A DNA stretch of 64,000 nt from Nonomuraea sp. NBC_00507 (GTDB lineage: Bacteria > Actinomycetota > Actinomycetes > Streptosporangiales > Streptosporangiaceae). The notes beneath the pieces were generated by a model. That model had not been told where the DNA came from and made no database searches. It saw only the letters and a program-made list of their open reading frames with translations. Position numbers and translations under genes: made by a program. Numbering within the stretch: the stretch's first letter is position 1; each line of letters begins with the position of its first letter. The DNA lies in assembly GCF_036013525.1 (NCBI RefSeq), contig NZ_CP107853.1, forward strand, positions 1,054,001-1,118,000, written 5' to 3'. This document shows, one piece after another, positions 33,658 to 42,042 of this stretch.

Positions 33658-35288
33658 CGGGCCAGCTCCTCCACCGCGCGGAACGCCGCAGTGACGGCGG
33701 CGTCGGCGCGGGCGGCCGGCGCCGAGTCCGAGCCCGCGATCGCGATCCTGCCGAAGCGCCTGCGCGCCGCGTCCGCGGGGAACGGCCCGTCGGGATAGAA
33801 CGGGTGCCACGGCCGACAGTACTCGGGCGCGTTCCCGTGCCCCCACCGGTTGACCGTGATCGCCTCGATGTCCCCGGCCGGATCGAACCCGCCCGGCCCC
33901 AGCAGCCGGGTGAGCTGGTCCCGGATCGTGTGCTCCAGCTGCTCGTACGGCGTCTTGATGAGCTCGCGCCGGCCCGCCACGGCACCCGCCTCAGGACCCA
34001 GCTCCGACCGGCACGGCGTGGCCAGAAGGTGCACCGCGGCCGGCCCGCCCGGACTGCGGGGCGGCTCCAGCTCGGTCAGCGACCAGTACGCGCCGGTCCA
34101 GCGCACCCGGCGCACGCCGGCCCGCCGCCATGCGTCCCCGTCGCGCACCCGTACCATGGCGTGCAGCAGCGGCACCCGGACGGCCGCGCTCAGCGCCTGC
34201 CGCTGCTCGGCGGGCAGCTCCGGCACCAGGTAAGGGATGACCGCGCTCCAGCAGGCCAGGATCACCGCCCCGGCCGTGACGGTCATGACCTGGTGGCCGT
34301 CGAAATAGCCCACGGTCGCCGACGCGGCGCCGTCGCGTACCGATACCACGGGGCTGGACAGCCGGAAGCGCACCCGGTTGCCGGGCCGGTCGAGCGCCCG
34401 TTGCACCATCGTCCGCACCAATGCCTGATTTCCCTCGGGAAAGAGGTAAAGGTCCGGATCTGCCATTCCCCACTGCTTTTTCACGGTGAGCGAGTTGAAC
34501 CGCGACGGCTTGTTCGCGTCGAGTCCCAGGCCCGCGAATCCCGGATATCCGGTGCCCCAGGCGTCGATCGCACCGAGCGCCCGCGTGTCGTACCCCCATT
34601 CCGGGCACGACATGCTGCGGTAGAACCGCTCCACGTCCGGGTGCACGCCGCAGACCTCCAGCAGGAAGGCCGAGTACGTCAGCTCCGCCAGCCGCTCCTG
34701 CTTGCCCTCGGCCGAGAGCCCGGGAAGCCAGTCGGGCGGCTCGCGGTGCAGCATGCGCAGGTCCTCCCTGGCCCGCCCGTCGATCGGCAGCCTGGCCACC
34801 CAGTCGGACTGGAGCCTGACCAGCGTGTCCGCGCCGAAGGTCTCCGCGTCGCACATCACGCCGTCGGCCAGCCCGGGGTCGGCGTGCGCCGGGCCGCTCT
34901 GCCGGTGGAAGAGCGCGCGCCGCGCCTGCCCGCCGATCTCGTCGTGGTTGTCGAGGACGAGCACGGCCGCGCCGGGATCGCGGCGCAGCCACTCGCAGGC
35001 CGCGCTCACCCCGCTGAGCCCGCCGCCGACCACCACGAGGTCGTAGCTTTCGCCGGTGGGCTCGGGCGGGTCCGCGTACTGCCAGAAACGGCCGTCCCGC
35101 AGCGCGTGCGGCACGCTGAGCGCCTGGGCCGCGCCGCCACGGAATCCGCCCGGCGCGGGCGGAACCGCGCTCGCCTGGGCCTTTTCGGCTTTCCCCGTGG
35201 ACACGACAGCCCCGACGGCGATGCCGTCGAAGAAGTCACGGCGGGAAATAGGCCGGTTCATCCCGAGGTCGCGCGGGCTCAAGCTCAT
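33654..35288 (-). CDS. Tat-exported FAD-dependent amine-oxidase-like protein
   Basis: About 544 residues. A twin-arginine signal is seen in RPISRRDFFDGIAVGAVVS. The FAD-binding motif is DLVVVGGGLSGVSAACEWL, with AAVLVLDNHDEIGGQARR after it. The C-terminal FAD contact is in RFGRIAIAGSDSAPAARAD. The overall plan resembles spermidine dehydrogenase and flavin amine oxidases, with a NAD(P)-binding-like 8 motif at the N-terminus. I start at the ATG at 35288; 35261 is also possible and would keep the Tat motif. It overlaps the PrsW gene by 4 bp, an uncommon partner. The substrate is unknown. Confidence 0.82.
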   Translation of the reverse strand: MSLSPRDLGMNRPISRRDFFDGIAVGAVVSTGKAEKAQASAVPPAPGGFRGGAAQALSVPHALRDGRFWQYADPPEPTGESYDLVVVGGGLSGVSAACEWLRRDPGAAVLVLDNHDEIGGQARRALFHRQSGPAHADPGLADGVMCDAETFGADTLVRLQSDWVARLPIDGRAREDLRMLHREPPDWLPGLSAEGKQERLAELTYSAFLLEVCGVHPDVERFYRSMSCPEWGYDTRALGAIDAWGTGYPGFAGLGLDANKPSRFNSLTVKKQWGMADPDLYLFPEGNQALVRTMVQRALDRPGNRVRFRLSSPVVSVRDGAASATVGYFDGHQVMTVTAGAVILACWSAVIPYLVPELPAEQRQALSAAVRVPLLHAMVRVRDGDAWRRAGVRRVRWTGAYWSLTELEPPRSPGGPAAVHLLATPCRSELGPEAGAVAGRRELIKTPYEQLEHTIRDQLTRLLGPGGFDPAGDIEAITVNRWGHGNAPEYCRPWHPFYPDGPFPADAARRRFGRIAIAGSDSAPAARADAAVTAAFRAVEELAR

Positions 35289-35420
35289 GGCGCGATCATT
35301 GGCAGGTCCGGCCAAATGGGATGAGAGACGCGCAGCGTCTCGAGAAACATTTTGCGCGGCCTATTACCGCGAATGCCGGTTTGGAGTACCGTCCGGAATA
35401 TCACCAACAGGGGGAGTCCG

Positions 35421-35621
35421 GTGGTCGGCAAACAGGGCAGGGTCACAGGAAAGATCGGCCCTGGCCTCGTCGGCGAGGTCATGATCCCGATCAGGGGCGG
35501 CGTCGAGGCCTTCTACGCCCATCCGAGCGTGACCGACGAGGAGATCCCCGTCGGGGCCATCGTCGTCGTCGTGGATTACTTCCCCCCGCGCACGGTCTAC
35601 GTGGCCAAAGCACTCGTCTAG
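35421..35621 (+). CDS. Small NfeD-like OB-fold protein
   Basis: 66 residues with a GTG start 5 nt after GGGGGAG. The sequence is a compact beta-rich domain (KQGRVTGKIGPGLVGEVMIP, AIVVVVDYFPPRTVYVAKAL) fitting the soluble OB-fold of NfeD proteins, without their membrane helices. NfeD proteins are regular partners of SPFH/flotillin proteins and help place or regulate membrane proteases. It lies 10 bp before a flotillin-like gene and surely forms an operon with it. The longer open frame from 35352 lacks a ribosome site. The family call rests on fold pattern and context. Confidence 0.72.
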   Translation: MVGKQGRVTGKIGPGLVGEVMIPIRGGVEAFYAHPSVTDEEIPVGAIVVVVDYFPPRTVYVAKALV

Positions 35622-35631
35622 GGAGGGGTCG

Positions 35632-37104
35632 ATGTCCCCTGAGCTCTACATCATCGGCGGCGCCGTCATCGCCGCCATTGTCGTCATCACTCTGCTGTTC
35701 AAGGCCGTGTGGCGGGTCGCCGAGCCCAACGAGGCCCTGATCATCTCCGGCCTGGGCGCGCGCCGGCGGAGCGAGGGCCTCGACAGCCTCGGCTTCAAGA
35801 TCATCACAGGCAAGGGCACGGCGGTGCTGCCGGGCTTCCAGACCGCCAGGCGGCTGCGCCTCGACACCAGGGCGGCCAACCTCCAGGTCGCCTGCGTCAC
35901 CCAGCAGGGCATCCCGGTGCAGATCCGCGGTGTGGTGATCTACAAGGTCGGCGACGACTTCTCCTCCATCGCCAACGCCGCCCGCCGCTTCCTCGACCAG
36001 CAGGACTTCATGACCAGCGCGATCCACGAGCTGTTCACCGGACACCTGCGCTCCATCATCGGCAACCTCACGATCGAGGACCTGATTCTCAACCGTGAGC
36101 GCCTGACCAGCGAGACCCGGGCGTCGGCGGCCGACGAGATGAGCAAGCTCGGCCTGATCGTGGACTCGCTGCAGATCCAGGAGATCGACGACGAGACCGG
36201 CTACATCGTCAACCTCGGCAAGCCGCACGCCGCCAAGGTCGCCGCCACCGCCCGCATCGCCCAGGCCCAGCGCGACCAGGAGGCCACCGAGGCCGAGCAG
36301 ATCGCCGCCGCCAACATGGCCGCCGCCCGGCGCGACGCGCGCATCAAGGAGGCCTCCTACCAGGCCGAGATCGACCGGGCCCAGGCCACCTCCAAGCAGG
36401 CGGGACCGCTGTCGGATGCCACCGCCCGCCAGGAGGTGGTGGTCCAGGAGACCAGGGCCGCCGAGCTGGAGGCCCAGCTGTCCGAGCAGCGCCTGCAGTC
36501 ACAGGTACGCAAGCCCGCCGACGCCAAGGCGTACGAGACCGTCACGCTCTCCCAGGCCGAGCGCGACGCCCGCATCGCCCAGGCGGAGGCCGAGGCCAGG
36601 GAGACCGAGCTGCGCGCGGCCGCGCAGGCCTCCCAGGTCAAGCAGGCCGCCGCGGCCGAGGCGGAGGCCGTGCGGCTGCGCGGCGAGGCCGCCGGCGCGG
36701 CCACGAAGATCGCCGGCGAGGCGGAGGCGCAGGCCGCCCGCGCCCGCGGGCTGGCGAGCGCCGAGGCCGCGAAGGCGCTGGGCCTGGCCGAGGCCGAGGC
36801 GTCGCAGGCCAAGGGCCTGGCGGAGGCCAAGGCGATCAGCGCGCGGGCCCAGGCGCTGAAGGAGAACCAGGAGGCGGTCATCGCCCAGCAGCTCGCCGAG
36901 CGCTGGCCGGAGATCGTGGAGGCAGGCGCGAAGGCGTTCGGGAACGTGGACCACATGGTGGTGCTCAACGGCGCCCAGGGCGTGGAGGAGCTCCTGGCCA
37001 AGGCGCTCACGCTCGGCGGCACCGGACTGGGGCTCGCCAGGGCCCTGCTCAACGGTGCGGCCCCCAACGGGGCAGACCCAGAAATGTCTGGTAAAACCCC
37101 CTGA
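35632..37104 (+). CDS. Flotillin-like SPFH-domain protein (first copy)
   Basis: 490 residues. One N-terminal hydrophobic helix (IIGGAVIAAIVVITLLF) anchors an SPFH domain (VAEPNEALIISGLGARRRSE, VACVTQQGIPVQIRGVVIYKVG, IGNLTIEDLILNRERL), then a long Ala/Glu/Gln-rich coiled coil (about 210-410) and a C-terminal flotillin tail (KAFGNVDHMVVLNGAQGVEELLAK). Such proteins oligomerise as membrane scaffolds for signalling and secretion. The ribosome site is GGGAGGGG. The next gene is a paralogue beginning 75 bp downstream. The coiled coil has irregular EAEA-type repeats but no exact long DNA repeat. Confidence 0.92.
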   Translation: MSPELYIIGGAVIAAIVVITLLFKAVWRVAEPNEALIISGLGARRRSEGLDSLGFKIITGKGTAVLPGFQTARRLRLDTRAANLQVACVTQQGIPVQIRGVVIYKVGDDFSSIANAARRFLDQQDFMTSAIHELFTGHLRSIIGNLTIEDLILNRERLTSETRASAADEMSKLGLIVDSLQIQEIDDETGYIVNLGKPHAAKVAATARIAQAQRDQEATEAEQIAAANMAAARRDARIKEASYQAEIDRAQATSKQAGPLSDATARQEVVVQETRAAELEAQLSEQRLQSQVRKPADAKAYETVTLSQAERDARIAQAEAEARETELRAAAQASQVKQAAAAEAEAVRLRGEAAGAATKIAGEAEAQAARARGLASAEAAKALGLAEAEASQAKGLAEAKAISARAQALKENQEAVIAQQLAERWPEIVEAGAKAFGNVDHMVVLNGAQGVEELLAKALTLGGTGLGLARALLNGAAPNGADPEMSGKTP

Positions 37105-37179
37105 GCGCGCGTACCTTCGAGGCAGGGCGTGCCGGGAAGCCTGGTCGGCGACAGAATCGACCGCGTCCCGGGAGTGACC

Positions 37180-38511
37180 ATGGACATGCTCCTCGCAGGC
37201 ATCATCGCGGCAATCGTGATCTTCTGCGTCGTGGCCTTCAAACTGATCTGGCGGGTCGCCGAGCCCAATGAGGCCGTCCTCATCTCCGGGCTCGGCGCGC
37301 GGGGCAGAGACACGCTGGGATTCAAGATCGTCACGGGGAAGGGTGCTCTGGTCGTCCCCGGCTTCCAGATCGCGCGCCGCATGTCGCTCGACAGCAGGGA
37401 CTCTCAGCTCGAGGTCAAATGCGTGACCAAACAGGGCATCCCGGTGCACGTACGCGGCGTGGTGATCTACAAGGTCGGCGACGACATCGCCTCCATCGCC
37501 AACGCCGCGCGGCGCTTCCTCGACCAGCAGAAGACCGTGGACGACAAGACGCACCAGCTCTTCTCCGGCCACCTGCGCTCGATCATCGGCAACCTCACGG
37601 TCGAGGACCTGATCGTCAACCGCGACGCGCTCACCAACGAGATCCGCACCTCGTCGGCCGACGAGATGAGCAAGCTCGGCCTGGTCGTGGACTCGCTGCA
37701 GATCCAGGAGATCGAGGACGCCACCGGCTACATCATCAACCTCGGCCGCCCGCACGCGGCCGCCGTGGCCTCGCTGGCCAGGATCGCCGAGGCGCAGCGC
37801 GACCAGGAGGCCACCGCCGCCGAGCAGGAGGCCGCCATCAAGAAGGCCGCCGCGGTCCGCGAGGCACGTATCCAGCAAGCCGGCTACCAGGCCGAGATGG
37901 ACCGCGCGGGGGCCGTGGCCAAGCAGGCGGGCCCCCTGGCCGAGGCGTCCGCCCGTCAGGAGGTCGTGGTCCAGCAGACGGCCGCCGCTCAGCGGGAGGC
38001 CGAGCTCGCCGAGAAGCGGCTCGAAGGCGAGGTGCGCAGGCCCGCGGACGCGAAGGCGTACGAACAGGTCACGCTCGCCGACGCGGCGCGGCAGGCTTCC
38101 GTCGCCCAGGCGCAGGCCGAGGCCGAGGGCATCAGGCTGCGGGGCGAGGCGGAGGCCGAGGCGACCAGGCTACGCGGCATGGCCGAGGCGGAGGCCGCCA
38201 AGGCCAAGGGCCTGGCCCAGGCGGAGGCCATCAAGGCACGCGCCGACGCTCTGGCGCAGAACCAGGAGGCGGTGGTCGCCCAGCAGCTCGCCGAGCGCTG
38301 GCCGGAAATCGTCGACGCCGCGGGGAAGGCCTTCGGGAACGTGGAGCACATGGTGGTGCTCAACGGCGCCCAGGGCGTCGAGGAAATGCTCGCCAAGGCG
38401 CTCACGCTGGGCGGCACCGGACTGGGCTTGGCCAGGGCTTTGCTCAACGGCGGAAACCCGAACAACGGCGAATCGGAAATCATTCCTAAAACCGCTGAAT
38501 TCCGCGAATAG
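37180..38511 (+). CDS. Flotillin-like SPFH-domain protein (second copy)
   Basis: 443 residues, clearly a duplicate of the preceding gene. The SPFH core (VAEPNEAVLISGLGARGRDT, VKCVTKQGIPVHVRGVVIYKVG, IGNLTVEDLIVNRDAL) and the C-terminal block KAFGNVEHMVVLNGAQGVEEMLAK are near-identical, while the helix before them and the coiled coil have diverged and the latter is shorter. The start is the ATG at 37180, 5 nt after GGGAG. Two flotillins in tandem usually form mixed oligomers. The operon ends at a perfect 24-bp palindrome 40 bp after the stop. Confidence 0.92.
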   Translation: MDMLLAGIIAAIVIFCVVAFKLIWRVAEPNEAVLISGLGARGRDTLGFKIVTGKGALVVPGFQIARRMSLDSRDSQLEVKCVTKQGIPVHVRGVVIYKVGDDIASIANAARRFLDQQKTVDDKTHQLFSGHLRSIIGNLTVEDLIVNRDALTNEIRTSSADEMSKLGLVVDSLQIQEIEDATGYIINLGRPHAAAVASLARIAEAQRDQEATAAEQEAAIKKAAAVREARIQQAGYQAEMDRAGAVAKQAGPLAEASARQEVVVQQTAAAQREAELAEKRLEGEVRRPADAKAYEQVTLADAARQASVAQAQAEAEGIRLRGEAEAEATRLRGMAEAEAAKAKGLAQAEAIKARADALAQNQEAVVAQQLAERWPEIVDAAGKAFGNVEHMVVLNGAQGVEEMLAKALTLGGTGLGLARALLNGGNPNNGESEIIPKTAEFRE

Positions 38512-38551
38512 CGACGTTGCACGGATGCGCGGGCCGCGATTCCTCTAGCGT

Positions 38552-38575
38552 TTCCCGAGGGCTAGCCCTCGGGAA
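38552..38575. terminator. Perfect 24-bp palindrome after the flotillin operon
   Basis: TTCCCGAGGGCT followed directly by AGCCCTCGGGAA is fully self-complementary with no spare loop bases, so the hairpin would have a small loop opened from the centre. It follows the second flotillin gene by 40 bp and fits an intrinsic terminator of the GC-rich type, or a protein-binding site. Confidence 0.6.
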
Positions 38576-38605
38576 TTCCTTTGGCGGTTTGGATTTTGGG
38601 GGTTC

Positions 38606-38623
38606 GCGGGGGGCTTCCCCCGC
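38606..38623. terminator. GC-rich hairpin, 7-bp stem with 4-nt loop
   Basis: GCGGGGG, GCTT, CCCCCGC lies 30 bp after the palindrome and 32 bp before the lipoprotein start. It may be a second terminator of the flotillin operon or part of the leader of the next gene. Confidence 0.5.
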
Positions 38624-38655
38624 ATGAATGCCGCTGGAATGAAGGGGGAGGGCTC

Positions 38656-39330
38656 ATGCGCAAGGCCATTTCCGGCATATGTCTGAGCATGGTGGCGATT
38701 GCCGGATGTTCGTCCGACAAGACCGGGGCGGCGTCGGCCGCCGGGCAGCCGGCGACGGCGTCGTCCGCCGACGCGGCCCAGCTCCGCGCCGCACTGATCC
38801 CCGCACCCGCGGGCATGCGCGTCTCGTACGGCCCGGAGCTGGGCGCCTTCGGCTCGCTCAAGTCCACCCAGCAAGGGCTGGCCGCCGTGCGCGAGGCCAA
38901 GCTGGAGCGGCCGGAGTGCGCCGGGGCCGCCCAGCTCGACGCCGCCAAGCCGGACGTCGCCAAGGCGCCGGCCGCAGTGATCGCCTACGCCGCGGAACGC
39001 GGCTCGATCACCCAGGCCGTGGTGCGGCTCCCCTCGGCGTCCTTCCCGGCGCCGCTGCCGGAGCAGTGCACCTCCTATTCCGCGGACGTCGGCGGCTCGA
39101 AGATCTCGTACAAGACGCGGACCCTGCCCATGCCGACCAAGGGCGATCAGTCGCGGGCCTACCTGACCACGGCCGCGGGCGGGGACAAGAACGCCCAGAT
39201 CGGCTCCGTCATGATCAGGCGTGGCACCCTGGTCATGAGCATGCTGGTGGTCGGCAAGCAGGTGAAGCCGTCCGGCCTGTACGAGCTGGCCGGCCTGGCC
39301 GACCAAAACCTGGCCCGCGTGCCCAAGTGA
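38656..39330 (+). CDS. Predicted lipoprotein, unknown function
   Basis: 224 residues. A short signal (RKAISGICLSMVAIAGC) ends in the lipobox AIAG/C, so the mature protein starts at the cysteine and is tethered to the outer face of the cytoplasmic membrane. The mature part begins with a Ser/Ala-rich linker and a globular domain (AALIPAPAGMRVSYGPELGA, VVRLPSASFPAPLPEQCTSY, GSVMIRRGTLVMSMLVVG) like the small sensor-like lipoproteins common in actinomycetes, but I do not recognise the family. The ribosome site GGGGGAGGG lies 4 nt before the ATG. It may be unrelated to the flotillin operon because two hairpins separate them. Confidence 0.75.
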   Translation: MRKAISGICLSMVAIAGCSSDKTGAASAAGQPATASSADAAQLRAALIPAPAGMRVSYGPELGAFGSLKSTQQGLAAVREAKLERPECAGAAQLDAAKPDVAKAPAAVIAYAAERGSITQAVVRLPSASFPAPLPEQCTSYSADVGGSKISYKTRTLPMPTKGDQSRAYLTTAAGGDKNAQIGSVMIRRGTLVMSMLVVGKQVKPSGLYELAGLADQNLARVPK

Positions 39331-39341
39331 GGCCCTCTGCG

Positions 39342-39376
39342 CCTTCTACGGCTGCAAAGCCTTCTACGGCTGCAAA
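39342..39376. repeat. Direct duplication of 17 bp covering a stop codon
   Basis: CCTTCTACGGCTGCAAA occurs twice with an 18-bp period, at 39342 and 39360. The right copy contains the last codons and the stop of the minus-strand VOC gene, and the left copy lies just beyond that stop. Confidence 0.85.
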
Positions 39377-39732
39377 ACCGAAAGGATGTTTCCCGCCGGG
39401 TCGGTGAACCAGGCGATCGGCGGGCCCTCCTCCCGGAGGATGCCTTTCTCGTCGGTTTTGAAGTGCGGGTAGCGCTCGAAGCGCACGCCACGTGCCACCA
39501 GCTCGTCCACGGCCTTGTCGATGTCCTCCACCGGGAAGTTGAGAATCGTGAAGGTGGCCGGGGTGTGATTGTCCTTCGGGTAGACCAGGATGTCGGTGCC
39601 GCCCGCTATGTGGAGGGTCAGCAGGCCGTGCTCCTCGGAGACCCGGAGCCCCAGCGTCTCGCCATAGAACTTCTTCGCCGCCGCGATGTCGTTCACCGAG
39701 AACCCGCTGAACGCTTTCGTCGTGCCGAACAT
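39364..39732 (-). CDS. VOC-superfamily (glyoxalase/bleomycin-resistance-like) protein
   Basis: 122 residues with the beta-alpha-beta-beta-beta units of the vicinal oxygen chelate fold: [22 protein letters not shown] at the start and [19 protein letters not shown] at the end. The typical metal ligands are His and Glu; the first strand carries no His, so metal binding is doubtful and the protein may act on antibiotics or bind a small molecule. I start at the ATG at 39732, 2 bp after the stop of the other VOC gene, so both are co-transcribed. The function is not predictable beyond the superfamily. Confidence 0.85.
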   Translation of the reverse strand: MFGTTKAFSGFSVNDIAAAKKFYGETLGLRVSEEHGLLTLHIAGGTDILVYPKDNHTPATFTILNFPVEDIDKAVDELVARGVRFERYPHFKTDEKGILREEGPPIAWFTDPAGNILSVLQP

Positions 39733-39734
39733 CG

Positions 39735-40112
39735 TCACATCGCCTTCCTGTGCTCCTCGCTGAGCTGGATGATCTGGACGTAGTTGCCGTCCGGGTCGAT
39801 CGCCGTGGCGAAGAGGCTGCCGTCGCGGTCCTCCAGCTCCGCCAGCCACGTCACGCCCGCGCTCTCCATGCGGGCTGCCACGGCCCGGGCGTCCTCCACG
39901 TCGAAGTTCAGGATCACCCGGCCGGGCTCGGGATTCTTGTCCGCCACGTCGTTCCGCGTGTCGATGAGCAGGAAGAATTCGCCGAACTTGAGGATGCGAT
40001 AGCCGTTGGCGTCGGTGTCGCTCTCGGGGTCGAGGGCGGCGGCGTACCAGGTCCGGAGGCGGTCGGGGTCGGTGCTGGCGAGCAGCAGACTGCCCAGGGC
40101 AGGTCGCGTCAT
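39735..40112 (-). CDS. VOC-superfamily protein
   Basis: 125 residues. [22 protein letters not shown] is the first motif of the fold, and [20 protein letters not shown] the last, with a Glu-free terminal strand. It pairs with the VOC gene 2 bp downstream, a common arrangement for stress-related or secondary-metabolism lyase-like proteins, though the two differ in sequence and are not recent duplicates. I start at the ATG at 40112 because the upstream codons are not protein-like. A 124-bp space with a strong hairpin separates it from the protease. Confidence 0.85.
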   Translation of the reverse strand: MTRPALGSLLLASTDPDRLRTWYAAALDPESDTDANGYRILKFGEFFLLIDTRNDVADKNPEPGRVILNFDVEDARAVAARMESAGVTWLAELEDRDGSLFATAIDPDGNYVQIIQLSEEHRKAM

Positions 40113-40187
40113 GACTGTCTCCTCTGTGCGTTGAATGCGCGTACGAGGGACAGACCGGGCGGCGGGCGAAAACTCATCGCGACACGG

Positions 40188-40226
40188 CCGCGCAGCGTGC
40201 CCGGGTCTGGTGGGCACGCTGCGCGG
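40188..40226. terminator. Hairpin with 15-bp perfect stem after the S1 protease gene
   Basis: CCGCGCAGCGTGCCC (40188-40202) pairs with GGGCACGCTGCGCGG (40212-40226) across a 9-nt loop. It lies 10 bp beyond the protease stop on the minus strand. A short T run follows on the plus strand only, so the element may be bidirectional. Confidence 0.75.
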
Positions 40227-40236
40227 GGGTTTTCGG

Positions 40237-41370
40237 TCAGCCGATTCGGAGCGTGAGACCGTAAGCGCTCAAGATCTCATTGACCGGCTGGTGGTATGTC
40301 GTGCCGCCGGTGGTGCAGTTGCCCGAGCCGCCGGAGGTCACGCCCTGGGCCTGGCTGCCCGAGATGAACGAGCCGCCGGAGTCGCCCGGCTGGGCGCAGG
40401 CACTGGTCCTGGTCAGGCCGGTGACGGTGCCCTGCGCGTACCGGACGGTGGCGTTGTGCTGCTGGATGAGGCCGCAGCGCCAGCCGGTGGTCGAGCCGGA
40501 GCGGCAGATGGACGCGCCGACCGAGGCCTGGGTGGAGCCGCGGACGGTCACGAGCGAGCCGCCGGAGCCGCGTACGTACGGCGTCGCGTTGTTGCCGGGG
40601 GCGGCGACCCACGCGTAGTCGTTGCCGGGGAAGGACGAGCCCTGGAAGGTGCCCGTGGGGTTGGTGGTCCTGGCGCCGGCCCGGCCGCAGTGCCCGGCGG
40701 TGACGAAGCCGGGAGTGCTGCCCCTGGTGACGGAGAAGCCGACGCTGCAGCGGCTGGAGCCGATGTAGTACGGCGCGCCGCCGATGATGTCGATGTACGT
40801 CCCCGGCCGCTCTGCCGTCGCCGCCACGGTGACCAGGCTGCGGTCGACGCCGGCGGCCGCGACGAGGGCGTCGGCGGCCTCGACCGTGGGCGCCTGGACG
40901 GAGACGGTGTTGGTCTTGACGTCGACGAACCAGAGGGAGGCGGCGGCGGTGGCCCGCCGCGGTGCCGCGTCGAGCTTCTGCATGACCGCGTTGAGGTCGG
41001 CCAGCGGGCGCTTGACGAGGACCGGCTGCGCGCCCTTCGCCTCGATGGCGGGGGCGGCGTTGGGGTCGGTGGTGGCGACCATGAGCTTGGAGGCGTCGTC
41101 GTTCAGCCAGGCGCCGCCGAACGACCCGCCGAGCTCGGCGGTCAGCGTGGACTCCGCGGCCGCGGCGCGTTCCTCGTTGGCCAGCCGGGTGACGACTTGC
41201 GCCTCGGAGAGGCCGAGGTCGCGTTCGAGCGCGTCGACCATGGCGGGGGGTGCTGGGGAGGCGGATTGAGACGCCGGAGCTCCAGGGTCAGCTGCTGCTG
41301 GGCTGAGCGGGGTTGCCAGGCTGACGGCTAAGATGACGCCGCCTACCAGCGCAGAGCGCTTTCTCAACAT
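40237..41370 (-). CDS. Secreted S1-family serine protease (streptogrisin / alpha-lytic type) with pro-region
   Basis: 377 residues. A signal peptide (KRSALVGGVILAVSLATPLS) is followed by an alpha-lytic-type pro-domain of about 150 residues (MVDALERDLGLSEAQVVTRL) that aids folding, then the mature protease. The triad is His in FVTAGHCGRAG, Asp in FPGNDYAWVAA and Ser in CAQPGDSGGSF, with six cysteines placed for three disulfides. Such enzymes are secreted, cleave their own pro-region, and digest extracellular protein. The start ATG at 41370 has AGGAG at 5-nt spacing; a GTG two codons upstream is less likely. A strong terminator follows. Confidence 0.94.
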   Translation of the reverse strand: MLRKRSALVGGVILAVSLATPLSPAAADPGAPASQSASPAPPAMVDALERDLGLSEAQVVTRLANEERAAAAESTLTAELGGSFGGAWLNDDASKLMVATTDPNAAPAIEAKGAQPVLVKRPLADLNAVMQKLDAAPRRATAAASLWFVDVKTNTVSVQAPTVEAADALVAAAGVDRSLVTVAATAERPGTYIDIIGGAPYYIGSSRCSVGFSVTRGSTPGFVTAGHCGRAGARTTNPTGTFQGSSFPGNDYAWVAAPGNNATPYVRGSGGSLVTVRGSTQASVGASICRSGSTTGWRCGLIQQHNATVRYAQGTVTGLTRTSACAQPGDSGGSFISGSQAQGVTSGGSGNCTTGGTTYHQPVNEILSAYGLTLRIG

Positions 41371-41553
41371 GTGCACTCCTCGGGTGGGGGTGCTGTCAAG
41401 GTAACGGCTGGGTACGAAGGCCGTTCAGATACCAAAGAGACCCTATTTCGGTGGTATGGCCGGGTTTTGGCCGTGTCCCAAACCGGACATTTACCGCCTT
41501 AAAGGTAAACGGGGAGGCAGGTCGGTAAGGTCCCGTTGCTGGAGGTGTTCTCT

Positions 41554-42042
41554 TTGCGAAACGGTGTTCGTCACTTGCTCGGTGCGGGCGCGGGACTGCT
41601 GGCCACACCACTGATCGCCGCGGGTCTCGGGTACGGGCTCCACAAGCCCCAGCCGATCGCCGGCTGGATGGCGCTGGCCGCGTTCTTCGGCGCCGTGGTC
41701 ACCGTCGGCGTCCTGGCCGGGTCGAGGGTGTCGCCGCTCGCCTCGCTGCTGCCCGGCCTGGCCTTCATGGGTTTCTGGGTGACGGTGCAGGTGCGCATGG
41801 GCTTGGGGGGCGACCACCGGCTGTGGTACGCGTTCGTGCCGGCCGAATATCTCCAGGGTTACGAAACGCTGCTTCACACCTGGTCCCCCGTGGTCGGCTG
41901 CATCCTGCTCACCGCCTCGGTCTTTCCTTCCCGGTGGCGGGCGGCGGTGAAGCCGGTCGCGCCACCGCCCGAAGAGGAGCCGGTGGAGGCGGCGGCCCCG
42001 GAACCGCCGCCTCTGCCCAAGCGGATCCCGTCCCGCTACTGA
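41554..42042 (+). CDS. Hypothetical four-helix membrane protein
   Basis: 162 residues. The TTG at 41554 is 7 nt after GGAGGTG and is the best start; the longer frame from 41536 has no ribosome site. About four hydrophobic segments (LLGAGAGLLATPLIAAGLGY, WMALAAFFGAVVTVGVLAG, a third around LASLLPGLAFMGFWVTVQV and one near VVGCILLTASVF) end in a Pro/Glu-rich cytosolic tail. I do not recognise the family. It is divergent from the S1 protease across 183 bp and overlaps the 3' end of the MFS gene by 7 bp, both read towards each other. Confidence 0.75.
   Translation: MRNGVRHLLGAGAGLLATPLIAAGLGYGLHKPQPIAGWMALAAFFGAVVTVGVLAGSRVSPLASLLPGLAFMGFWVTVQVRMGLGGDHRLWYAFVPAEYLQGYETLLHTWSPVVGCILLTASVFPSRWRAAVKPVAPPPEEEPVEAAAPEPPPLPKRIPSRY

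Noticed and set aside
40135..41331. A 398-codon plus-strand frame.
   Set aside because: Antisense to the S1 protease with a complete catalytic triad; Gly/Arg-rich text only.
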